In this document: one piece after another, positions 1 through 53,100 of the stretch
Numbering within the stretch: position 1 is the stretch's first letter
How the letters are laid out: every line of letters starts with the position of its first letter
Source: Albula goreensis
Taxonomy: Eukaryota; Chordata; Actinopteri; Albuliformes; Albulidae
Assembly (NCBI GenBank): GCA_022829145.1
Contig: CM040758.1
Coordinates: 11,402,128 to 11,466,127 of the forward strand
Direction: 5' to 3'
Length of the DNA stretch: 64,000 bases
Notes under the pieces: model-generated
What the model was told of the DNA's origin: nothing
Seen by the model: the letters and a program-made list of their open reading frames with translations, nothing else
The model's database searches: none
Translations under genes and position numbers: made by a program

Positions 1-3000
1 GCTTGACTCTTTGAGTGGTAGCTTCTCTAGTTGTTGTTTTGTAAGGTTTGTTTTTTGGAAGGACTCTGTCTGTGGTACCTGCTGTTGTTGTTGATGTAAT
101 TTGTTATTTCGGAGGGACTGTGAATGTTGTAGTTGTTGTCGTTGGTGGTGGTTCCCAGGCCCGGTTGGCTCCTTGACCTGGCCATCTTGCTGGCGAGGGA
201 ATGGCACTGTCGATGTTTGGACAGGAAAGAGGTCCAACGGAAGCACCGTTCCGCTCTGTGGCCCTCAGTAGCGTGGGAATTTCACCGTTAAGAAGGGAGG
301 GGGTGGGAGAAGAGAGGAGCCTCTGGAGGAACGAGCCGCTTTGCTTACCCAAGGAATCTGGCCTCATTGATATGCGCCTGGTTTCCTGCCCGCCATGAAA
401 ATTGATTTCTCTTGAAACGGGTCCAGTTGCGTTAATTAATCTCATAATTATTCCATAAAGCCTCACCCAGGGTGCAAACATACCTTCAGGATCCAAAGAG
501 TACGTGTTACAGGTGGGGAAGGGTGTGACATTATTGGCTTGTTGCATATTTTACCACAGTTTTCCTGAGAGATTAAACTATTTGATTTGCATACTTTTTG
601 TAGGGTACTTTTAAATAGTTCTATTTCGATGAGTTGGTCGGCCCTGTCCCTTTGGGTTCAGATCCACAATGTGCTTATGTTAATATTGTTGCATACCTTC
701 TGTCAAACCTCACCATAAAATCAATCTGTATACCATTACTCTATAAACCTAAGGTGTAAATTGCTATATGAGTGCATTTTGCATTGTTCTTCATTATTAT
801 AATGGTTGCTCTATTTTATCATTTGTGAACAAAAATGACAAACCTTCAAATGTTAGAGTATGAAAATTAACTATGAAAAAGTGAGCTTCATGCATTCATG
901 AACTTCTCATTCACCCCAAAGCAAGTCATCATGACTGTTAGTTTGTTATAATCTCCTTGCCTTCAGCAGCTCTTGTGCCGTAGTGGATCGTCTTTTAAAT
1001 CTGTGTGCGATAAAGGGAGACATCAGCTGACGTTGCACAACTTTAAAACCTGGCCTCTTATGTCCCCGAGATCGATGTGAACGATTGTCTGCGGATGAGA
1101 CGTTGCCAGATATTCGGCACCCGCGAGACGGGGGAAGAATGATTGAAGCGCCCGCGCTTTTTGCCATCAAAAGCTGGAGTGAAGGTTGCCAGGTCTCCTT
1201 GCGGATAATCTCCTCTTTGCGGGTTGGGCCTCCTGCGCACAGTGGAGAAGATTACCGCCGTTTTTCTGCAGCACTGGGGATAGTGAGGCATCCCAGGTCT
1301 GTAGCAGAAAGAGGGAAGGGGGTGAGGGAAGGGGGGAACGGGGTGATGTCAATCTCACTGCATGGAAGGAAGTGGCAGGGAGGAGGGCATGTACTTGGGG
1401 TGGTAAACAAATCTTATCTACCGTTCAGCCTTGAGGATAACTGGCCACCCCCTCTTCCACCACAGCAAAAACATTGATACGTTATCTACTTCAGGAACAT
1501 GCCATGCCCGAAGTACACCAAAAAGGAAAACATAGTTTGTAGCATTTCGCTACATGTCTTGTGCGAAGGTGTGTGCACGTATATGTTTTTCACTTCACAG
1601 TCTAGTGGCAGGGTATGGCAACCACTGTGACCCCAGCAAACCGTTCTCACAAGAACGGTGAATTGGAATGGCAGACATCCCTGCAAGATCCAAGAACCAT
1701 TAAGTAACTATCATTTTATCAGGAACAGTCCCACTGAAATTCAGAGTCTCTTTCACCGGGGAAATGAAGCTAAGACAGGAACACATATAAACATAGTTAA
1801 AATGGAAAACAATAATGGAAACTAATGGAAGAAAAATGGTGCCCTGCAATACAACATACAATATGCCTGCATGAGTTTAAAAAACCAGCTTGCTGTAAAT
1901 GTGCTAACTCTATCCGCTTAGTGTGCATGAGTTTTGTCTCCATCGTTGGCAACATTTATCCCTGAGAAGTGATAACTTTTCAACTGCAATTCTATCTCTC
2001 TCCCACCTAAAACACACACAATAACACACATACATACACGCACACATGCACAGTGTCACTGACTTGGCGGATTGCTAATATTAAGGCAAGTCTCTCAATT
2101 TTAAAAGCTGATGTTTTGTCTGGCAGTTACTTATAGAATACGCTGTGATTTTTATTCTAAAATATCCTTGCTGAAGCCCTACAGAGACATTCATCTCTCA
2201 GACTACGACCATTAATGGCACCCTTTCAAGGCTCTGCGTTACTCAGTTAAACAAAGGTGTTATTATTCACCCTGAGATGACTGTCTGTGTACACAAATGT
2301 AATCTATTCTACGTGGGTTCCATTAATATCTTAACACACTGCTGAAATAATTTATTCAAGTGGGGGGGAAAGCAATTGTTACACTTCTTCATGTTGGTAT
2401 TGTATTGATGTCACACGTACTGTGTGTCTGTTTGAAGTTTCACATGAATACACTGTCCCAGCGTAATCAAAACAACCATTGTACAGTGCACTTGTGATTA
2501 ATTGTTTTACCCCTCCCTGCTACTGCAGGAAGCAGCCAGTTAGCACACAGTTATTAAAACTATAACAGAATGGGAAACTAGCTAAAATGTCCTGCGTAGT
2601 GGAAACTGCAGTGGTACCGGTTGTTTTCAGTGATGTTTTTTTTTTTTTTTTTGTGTAATCACTGTCATGTGAAAATGAGAGCTCTTGACACACATAAAGT
2701 ACAGATGGAGGTACGGACAATTAAAAAATGTTACTCAAGAGCTGGGAAGAAGTAGTCATACCAAGTCAGAAAACAAAATACCTTAGAGTGCCCCCAGTTC
2801 AGTTTATTGCAAACACCATGTTTTGAGCAAACAGTTCCTCATCAGGTGTAAAGCTCTTGATTTGTCCGTTGTCTGATTTATCAAGGTGACCCCTACTTCA
2901 ACATGGCCCACTCTAATAATTGGTCCCAGTCTCCTGCCACACTCTGAGTTATTTAAAGTGCATCCTGCAATTTACAGTGCATCCATGCCCACTGAGTTAA

Positions 3001-3083
3001 TGGTAGAGGTGATGTCTTATTATAGTGCATACAAGTTAAATCAGTGTATCTCTGTACAATATGCTGTATACACAGAAATAAGT

Positions 3084-3263
3084 AAACCCAACCCTGGTCT
3101 TTGAGAGCTACAATTTGTGCAGGGTTTTGTTGTGAATCAGCACTTAATTGATCAACAGTTAAATATACGATTATGTCATCAGGTTCATTGGGTACTGATT
3201 TTAAAATTAAAACAAAAACATGAAAACATCCTGCAGCTCTCCAGAACAAGGGTTGGCCAAACC
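3084..3263. mobile_element. MITE-like element, copy 1
   Basis: A block of about 180 bp whose ends are inverted copies of each other over about 28 bp. The left end contains CCAACCCTGGTC then GAGAGCTAC; the right end reads GCAGCTCTCC then GGGTTGGCC. A related block with the same ends and a similar interior lies at 42809-43021. There is no coding capacity, which suits a non-autonomous DNA transposon. The family name is not known to me. Confidence 0.6.
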
Positions 3264-4163
3264 AATGTGCTATATAGCAAAAATCTACAACCAACAAAAC
3301 AGATTAAACTGTCGGGTACTTTTAATTTTTAATTTATCGTTTACATTTTTTGGATGATTTTATATTTAAGTGATGTTCTGGTTTTTCACTTGAGGGGAAC
3401 TGGCTCAGTGGTCGCCACTTTGAAATTGTGTGCCACCCCAGCTGGTGTGGTGACCTAGTTATCTGTGTGACCAAAACATGTATATGTTTTTAAGTGATGT
3501 GTATGCTTGCTGCCTTGTGTTGGAACAGTGGAGCTGGCTGGGTGCCACTCAGTAACCCAGATGTGCAGTGCCACTGGCTGTGTTGGCAGGCGACTCCCAC
3601 ACTGTGAGATGACCTAGCGTGGGCAGGAGAGCCTAAGATGTGGCCAGCCGTGGCCGACGCCCTCATGTCCGCGTGTGATCGCATTTCCGTATGGCACACT
3701 CGTCATTACTGTTTCCAGTGGCTCTCTGGGCCTGATTTGCATGACTTCCCCTTTCTTCCCCTATCTCTCTGCATGGGCGCGATGCCTCTGAAATCACTTT
3801 TTACTCTGTGGTGGTTATTCTCCAGCAGCTCTGCAGAGCTAGACACTCAGAGAAGGGTCTGCTGGTGTAGTTATTTCTGTACAGCCAAAGCTTTTTTTTT
3901 TTTTTTTTTACAGCCGTTGATGGTCACAGAAACGGCAGCTCTTCCTTAAGGTGTTCTGCTTGTGCAGGCATGTCTAGCTCAGGCTGGTATACAGTGGAAA
4001 GCTCCTCTTCTGTGTTGGGTGTCGCCAGATGATTACATCACCTTGCGTAGGGTACCAGCAATGGCTGCTGGGAAGAGAGAAGCCTCCTTTCTGGTCGAAT
4101 TCTGCTTTCATCACTGGCTGAGTGGACGAGCATCAGAGAAAGACCACAGCACTCCCACTCCAG

Positions 4164-4350
4164 CTTCTATTACATAGAGAGAGAAACAGAGAGGGAGGAG
4201 AAAGAGGAAGAGATGAGGGAGTGAAGGAAAGAGAGAAGTGTAAGGGAAGGAGGGGGAGGGAGGGAGAGAAGAAAAGAGAGAGACAGAGGGAAGGAGCAGA
4301 GGAGATCGAGAGATGGGGGAAGTGAGAGAGAGTTTGAGAGGCAAAGAGTG
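4164..4350. repeat. Purine-rich (GA/GGA)n tract
   Basis: About 190 bp of almost pure A/G on the plus strand, in irregular GAGA, GGGA and GGAGG runs. Low-complexity polypurine DNA of this kind can form triplex structures. No gene is implied, and the short open frames here on both strands are compositional artefacts. Confidence 0.85.
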
Positions 4351-4859
4351 AGAGAAACAAGTGGCACTAGGGGAAATCAGTATGCAGTTACATCACTGGT
4401 ACAGCGCTGTTCTGTGCCAATGCAGGCTGGAAGCCTGCTGGCTGGGTTTGGGCCACTCTCAGCTGCTAGCCTGCTGCATCCATCCTGAGGGAGCTGGATG
4501 TGTGTGTTCAGTCATTCCCACTTTTGCATGTAATTTATGTATATGCACATAATGCAATATTATATGTGTAAATGTAGAAATTATATACCTATATCGGTTC
4601 TTCTTCTTCCCTCTCTTTTGAGAAGGAAGCTTTTTTTCTCCTACCACCCAGGAAATGGCTTTTCTAGCTCGTTGCTATGCCAACTGCCTGCAGCCCTGGT
4701 CCTCCTCTAAAGTAAGCATGATAATGACATTACTTTCGCTGGGCTTGTTGTGTTGCGGGGGGCTGGGGTTCTGAGGTTCTCTGCCTCCCTCCCCCTCACT
4801 CTGTCTCACTCTCTCCTTATTGCAAACATTAGTGGAATGTCTATTACCATTTGTAATTG

Positions 4860-5638
4860 CTGTTTAAGACCCCGGCTGTGATTGAAGAGGGGAAGAGGGG
4901 GAGGGGGGCACAAATTGTGGAGCGAAACTAGTCAGTCAGTGTCAAACTGAGCGGGATTAATTGTTGCGACTGGGCGAGCAGAGCAGCAGGCATCAACGAG
5001 CGTACATTGAGCGTCATTAACAACGAGGGCGGGAGGAAGGGTCCCTATTGACATACTCTGCCCCTAATTTTTGTACCCCTCTTTTCTACTTTTTAAAGAC
5101 CCCCTCCTACTCCTCCTTGGTTGTAAATGAAATGGGAGTGTTAACAATGCCTGGCTGTTTGCCGGCGGCTGGTTTTCTGCTATCACCAGACTAATCTAAT
5201 TCCGCATCATGCCTTTTGAGGGAGTCTGTGTGCGAGCGCAGGCGAGCGAGCGAATGCTCTTGAGTGTGCGGTCAGCCATTTTACCGATTATCCTTTAAAA
5301 AAACATGAAATCGTGCGTTTCACACTAACGTGTGCAATTATATCCATGTGTGAATGTTTGATCCACTTGGGAAAAATCCACGCGTATTCATCTTTGTCGT
5401 TTTGATATGTTTTTTTTTTCGCTGAAATATGGAGGCAGGATGGGCTTTACTGGAAGCGGGTGATGCTCTGTTTGACGTTTGAGGCTGTGAGCAGCAGCAG
5501 CGACGAATCCCTCAGCTGTAGCGTCTGCAGCCGGACAGGCTGACTGCACACGGCGAGGCGCAAGGAGGGGGTATCAGAGAGAGGAGAGCGAGACGACCCG
5601 AGGATGTTAAAATTCAGCGCGGCGCACATTTTTTCATT
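4860..5638 (+). promoter_or_regulatory. rapgef2: rapgef2 promoter and 5' leader
   Basis: The region just before the first recognised coding exon is richer in CpG than its surroundings (many CGAG, GCG and CGAC steps at 4960-5030, 5225-5275 and 5500-5635) and lacks an obvious TATA box. This suggests a CpG-type promoter for the isoform starting with MKPLAI. The transcription start cannot be placed from sequence. If it lies upstream of 5429 the leader contains at least three upstream ORFs: 5429-5482, 5463-5543 and 5604-5642. The last ends in an ATGA overlap with the main start. Confidence 0.5.
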
Positions 5639-47291
<41,653 letters not shown>

Positions 47292-49010
47292 GGATGTCGC
47301 CCCCTGTTGTATGTTGTTTGCAATGGCACAAGCCGCCCGTTTGGAGAGCTTGGGCACACACGCGCCTGGCACCAGAGCCCATGGGAGGCGCTGTCGCTCT
47401 CGCTCTCCTCCGTTCAGTCGGACCCTGGTCGTCTCCTTCCTTGCCTTAAATCATCCCGGGGCCTTGTGTACCCCGCATGAGAAATACTGTGAAAAAAGGA
47501 TTTTTAAAAAAAAACACGGATGAAATACGTACGCCTTGGCACTTTGGAAAAAAACTGACGCTTGAACAAAAAAAAAAAAAAAAAAAAACAAAAAAAAAAA
47601 GCACAGTGACCTAACTTTCACATGTCGACACTGTTGCTGTTCACCATAAAAAAACCACCATTCCAATGTCCCACCCCTTTTCCTGTTTACACCATAATCA
47701 CGCATTAAGCATTGACTGCACTTTTTTAATTTTAATTTTTTTTTTTTTTTGGATTTTGGATTTTTATTGACAAGAACAAAACGAAGAACATTTTCGCCTC
47801 TTGGCGGTTTTCAGCTTCCTCCTAGATTCTGTCTGAATTTTTAGCACTCTGGATGAAAGCGAGCAAAGATTGTTCAGATTTCCCAAGATGCTTTGCAGTT
47901 TTTTTAAAACAAAGTCGTTGTGCTTAGAGAACAAATGTATAAATGCATCTCCATGACTACAGTATTATTATTATTTTAACTGATTTGTAGGTTTTTTTGT
48001 AAAGTTTTTAATGGAACTGGATGGGATTGCAGTGAGTGAGAGGTGCCGGGAGACGTGGCTGGGTGGGTTGTTCTTTGTGACCTCCCAGGCTGAGATGGAT
48101 GCTGGTTGGCACACGTGGTCTTGCTGCAGCCTGCACTGTCTGGCTGCCTCTGCATGAATGAATTAAACTCAACTGTGGATAGATGCGATGGTATATTTTG
48201 CTGCATGTGTTAGGACGGCTGGCTTATAACAACCCGCTCTCTGCTGCTAAGTAACCCAATTTATGGACTGAAGAAAATTATTTCTATTGTTTTTGGTTGT
48301 TTTTTTTTTTATGACTCCGGGAAATATATATATGTATAAAAAAATAACACCTGAAGGCTGCCAACCTGAGTAGTACTCGAATGTGTGAGGAACTGCTGGT
48401 CTTTTATTTGTTTTACTGTTTTTTTTTTTTATTATTCAATGAGTTGAACTGATCATATTGATCAGTAGGTAAAATCAGCTTTTATGAAAACATGTTAGTT
48501 TTTTTTCCACTGTATTATTGTGTAACTTCAGTGCTTTATTTAATATTTTTATTTACAAAAGAAATGTTTTAATTTTTTTACTTTTGTGTTTCAGGTTCAG
48601 TTCTGCGTTTTGTAATTTAATGGTAATGTTCATTAATCAGTTTTGCTCTAGTCTATGGAGATTGTGTGCATATAGACAGAAAGAGTCCTAGTACAAATAC
48701 AAGTTGCACAAAAATGTATAAGCATAAGGTAATTGTAGTGAATAGAACTGCTAATTTCAGTTCGATCTGTGATGTCAAGTGTAAAATGTACATTTAACAG
48801 GTGATCTCCTCATACTTTTGATACTACTTGTACCTGTATGTCTTTTAGAAAGACAATTGGTGGAGTCTGTATCCTTTTTTGTATTTTTAATACAATAATT
48901 GTAAATATTGGTTATATTTTTGTTGAAAATTGTAGAAATGTACTATGTTTATGCCTCAACATACAGCTTACATAAAGCTGGGAACCAATAAATATTACAA
49001 AAATCAAAAG
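47292..49010 (+). other. rapgef2: rapgef2 3'UTR
   Basis: About 1.7 kb, AT-rich, with a broken poly(A) run at about 47568-47600 and several T-runs. A Pumilio-type element TGTAAATA is at 48900-48907, and a canonical AATAAA at 48987-48992. No other AATAAA was seen before it, so a single 3' end near 49005-49015 is most likely. Confidence 0.75.
48987..48992 (+). promoter_or_regulatory. rapgef2: rapgef2 poly(A) signal
   Basis: AATAAA within ACCAATAAATATT, about 1.7 kb past the stop codon. Confidence 0.75.
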
Positions 49011-49209
49011 GCATGGATTTCAACATGTTCCTTATTGCATAGAGTTTGGAAATATATTTTTTTAGGTTTGCTGTGCATTTACAGGACAGGAATTTTAAAG
49101 CCAAAACTAATTGTGAGCTGGGTCAAACCAGGCCTACAAGTATCAACAGTCTGGCCATCTGAACGATGAACTTAACCTCCAAAAACACAGTTTAAGTCCA
49201 ACAATCCAA

Positions 49210-49988
49210 ACATTTTTTGATAATTTAAACTTTATTCAAAGATTAGTCCAGCTCTGAAGATAAACCCTGCTTTCTTTCTAAATATTTAAATAACTCTTGC
49301 ATAACTTCTTCAAACATTCTAAATCAAAATATTTACAAACTTGTGAAGAAAATGCTTTAATGTCCACCATCTGTTAATATCAGATATTTTCTCCTTCATG
49401 ATCGGATTGGACCTGAGGTCCACAGGTCCCCGCGAGGGCTGCTCGCAGCCACGCTCTTCTCCCCTCGAGGCGCCAGCATGTCTATGACGTCCCAGAGGCA
49501 GCATATAAGGGAAAATAAAAAACACACACTGGAAAGGAAATGATCTGAATGAAGTCGAGCACGTGGCCTGGTTAATCTAATGAGGAAGATTGTGATTCTA
49601 TGTGCAAGAATCCAATGCCCCTCCCCCTTGCCCCTCCCACCCCACCCAATGCCCACCCCCAAAAACCCACCATCACAAGAAGTTAACTTGAGTCAGCTTG
49701 TTCATAGTTCATAGAGATTTTAGAGATCCTATTCCATTGTAAACTAAAGTAATGATTGGTGGAGGGTTGCAGTGGCAGACTGATGGAGGTTCAGCAAGGC
49801 CGTTTCCTGGGGGGATGTAAGGGCCTAGATGTGAGGTGGCAGTTTCCACAGACAGGCTAATTTTTTTTTTTTTTTTTTTGGTTTCCCCTCTTCTACATTA
49901 ACATATTCTCTTTATAAAAGTATACATATACATGTAAGTGTGTATTTATATGTGCATGTGTGTAAAAGAGTCTGAGTGAGCCGCTGGC
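49210..49988 (-). other. dnajb14: dnajb14 3'UTR
   Basis: Sequence between the stop codon and a minus-strand AATAAA (plus-strand TTTATT at 49231-49236). It includes a minus-strand poly(A) run at about 49861-49880. The end point is inferred from the signal. Confidence 0.6.
49231..49236 (-). promoter_or_regulatory. dnajb14: Putative dnajb14 poly(A) signal
   Basis: Minus-strand AATAAA about 750 nt beyond the stop codon. Confidence 0.55.
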
Positions 49989-50113
49989 TCAGCCCCCCCG
50001 GAACAGCAGGTTTAGTCGATCCAGCTCTTTGCAGTTTTCCATGGACATGAGCTCCGCCTTATTGCGCAGCCGCTCGTCTCTGTAGACTTTGGCTGCGTAC
50101 AGCAGGTCCGTCT
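49989..50113 (-). CDS. dnajb14: dnajb14 exon 8 (last coding)
   Basis: 125 nt with [20 protein letters not shown] and the terminal [11 protein letters not shown], stop TGA. The acceptor is CTCCCTCAG. Confidence 0.95.
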
Positions 50114-53100
50114 CTGAGGGAGCAGGCAGCATAAGAATCAGAACATCTCTGTAACACAACCCTCTTACATATGCATTACACATAATTCTCTCATCGATTA
50201 ATAGTACCATCTAAGTGACAAAACAGCTTCAACAATGCTGTCTGGAAGGCCAACTTATGATCCTGGGATACACAACTTATATATAAATTTTTGGATGTAA
50301 TAAAAAATAGAATTTTTTAAAATAAAAACAGTCTAAAGCCACAGTTCAAGTTAAGTGAGAGCAGTCAGTGTGTTAGACACCTAACAGAACTACAGCCCCT
50401 TCACAGAAGGAACTAGTGATCTACTGACGCTTTATACCAGAAAGTAGCTAGTCAGTAGCCAACTCAAAGAGAGGAGGGACCAGTTGGTATGATGAAAGAG
50501 GCACGTACTTGTTTGCCTCTCCTTCCAGCAGTTGTTTCGGACATTTGACACGTAATCCTCCTCCACGCTCTTCTCTATTTTCTGCAGAGCTGAGCCCCTG
50601 TATTCTGATTTGAAGTCTCGGGTGACGTAATAGTCCACATGCAGGTTCTCTGTCTGCCTTTTAACGGTCTGCCCAGTCGATCTAGAGAGAGAGCATGCTG
50701 TGATTACATTACACTCATTACATTACAGCTATTTAGCAGATGCTCTTACCCAGAGCACCTTACAATGGCAAGTGCAAAAGTCACAAACACCTAGAGTGGA
50801 GTAAGGTGCCAGAAGTAATAACATAAGAATGGACTAGAACCCTGTAATGAACCTGTAGAGGAAAAAACAACAACAAAGCTAGCAAGAGTAGAAGCGCAAC
50901 ACTAGACAAGTATGACTAAGGCGATGGACTAGGGGGCAAAGGGGAGAGGTGCATCCTGAAGAGGCAACTCTTCAATCCACATATCACTTGGGGGAAAATG
51001 GGCTTTAAAATCATATGCATGGGGAGGGAGGGGAAGGTTAGGGTGATGGGTCTGGAGTAGATACTGTGGGGAAAACGTACGGTCTGGAGTAGAGGCTGTA
51101 AGGGGGGGTGGACACCATCAGCTGGCTCAGGATGGACACCAGGATCAGCACTGCTATGGGCATCAGCTGGATGAACATGGAGAAGCCACCCTGGAAATGA
51201 CATCAGATTACACCACTTAACAGCAATGATACCAACACCATCACCAATACCAATACTGATAAAATACCAATACTAACACCAATGCCCATGCTAAAAATGT
51301 ATTTAGGTAATCAATACTAAAGAAAGACAGTCAGGTCTCAGAGTGATTAGGCCTGGCTAACACAGCATGACCGTAAGAATCCAGCCCTTCTTACATCTCC
51401 TCTTTCTTCACCCCGCTCTTGTCTGGTCTGGGTGTGGTTCTGCTGGTTGTACCGTGCTCTGCCATTGGTGAAAGAGTGTGTGCTCGCTGAGGAGGGAAAC
51501 AGACAGTCACTTCACAGCAAGAGTTCATTGATAAAATGACTAATCTAGCAGTACTGATCACCTAATACTTAATGAAAGTCTTGGTAACACTTGATTCCTT
51601 TACATCCTGGATCTAGAGTATGCTCTTGATAGAGAAAGACAATGATTCTGTGAGAGGGTGTTTTCTGTACTGAACAGCAAACCTGTGAATGTGCTCGCTA
51701 AAGATGAGGACATTCAGTCTTTTGAAATGTGTTCTCTGTACACAGAATGATTGTGCACAGAGGAAATCAATGGGTCAGTGGAAATGTGTTCTATATAGTG
51801 AATGACAGTAGTCCCAGCAGTCTTTGGGAGCATGAGCAGTGAGGGCTTTAAGAAAAGGACATACAGGAGGGGAATCCTCCTCCGAAGAACATGTTGAAGA
51901 GGTCTTCTGGAGTGATGTCAGCCTCGAAGCTTGTGTGGAAGTCAAAGCCTCCGTGACCATGCCCTGAGCTGGCTGGAGACTCTCCTCCTGTCAGGTCATA
52001 CTGTTTCCTCTTCTCTGGGTTGCTGAGAACCGCGTAAGCATTTCCAATCTCTGCCAAACGCACACACAGCAGATTCTACTAATCATCTGAAATTCAGCAA
52101 AGGCCTGTACATTTTCAATACGGTAACATGATATTTCCACTCAGAAGTCCACACGTTTTCATAAGCATTTCTGTTTGTGAGGGGCTTTGTCAGCATTACA
52201 GAATGACTGGAAAATTATACTGACATACAGGTGAACTTTCCTTAAGGTAATTATGCATGTTGGATTGTTGGAAATTGCTATTGTAACTGTAAAAATATAG
52301 TCACGCCATTAGAATTAGAATCAGAATGAAAGGTTGTTTCATTTGTTCTAAATTAAGTAATCCTTGTGAGTTTCACATTTCCTTCCTGGAACTGAAAATT
52401 TATACAGTAGATTTCAATACAATTTTTAAATGGCTAAAAAAGACTATAAATGTGAATTACAAACGTTCAGGTAATCAAGTACAGGCTCGGATTGGCTGAA
52501 TGTACACTTTTTGTCATGGGATGTTGTTGAATTCCTATCGTCTCATTGCATAAGTGAATGAGGCCGTGAGGTGCTGTGTTACTTTTGAAGGCCTCTGTTG
52601 CTCCAGGAGCATGGTTCTTGTCAGGGTGGAACTTGAGCGCCAGCTTCCTGTAGGCTTTCTTCAGCTCGTCATCGTTGGCGTCTTTACTGATGCCCAGCAC
52701 CTCGTAGTAATCCTTGCACTTTTTCACCCTGCAACAGGGGAAACAGCCTGATTAGCAGCAGTCCAGCCAGGGATAACAGTCACAGGCTCCAACCAATCAC
52801 CTTCAAGCCCCAAACCCAACTCCCAGACCCTGATTTGTCTCCCTATTGCCACAGCTTTTGCCCATGTGATGCAGCCCCATTCAGGGTAAGTAGTTTACAA
52901 GGTTTATGTCATTCACATCAACATTAATAACAGAATAAATGCTGGAACTGCAGGTACACCATCCACCGACTCGTTTGATGGGACCATCGTCCTTACCTAT
53001 TCAGGTAAGGTTAGCACTGTTCAGGACTTCACACAGACTCCCATTTCTTAGAAACATTTTTGGGCCCTCTGACCTCATGTAAACACACAGAATTCAAATA

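Larger units (their letters stand above)
1..4859. other. Upstream non-coding region
   Basis: No exon of a known protein could be recognised on either strand. The open frames at 104-547 (minus, 147 codons) and 1085-1477 (plus, 130 codons) have no domain, biased composition and no convincing gene signals. The stretch holds a poly(T) at about 2635, a MITE-like element at 3084-3263, a poly(T) at about 3892 and a long purine-rich tract at 4164-4350. It may be part of an upstream intron of rapgef2, because human RAPGEF2 has longer isoforms with more distal first exons; none of those exons was recognised here. Confidence 0.6.

Noticed and set aside
104..547. 147-codon minus-strand open frame
   Set aside because: No domain, a low-complexity Pro/Thr end from a repeat-like stretch, and no splice or promoter context; most likely chance.
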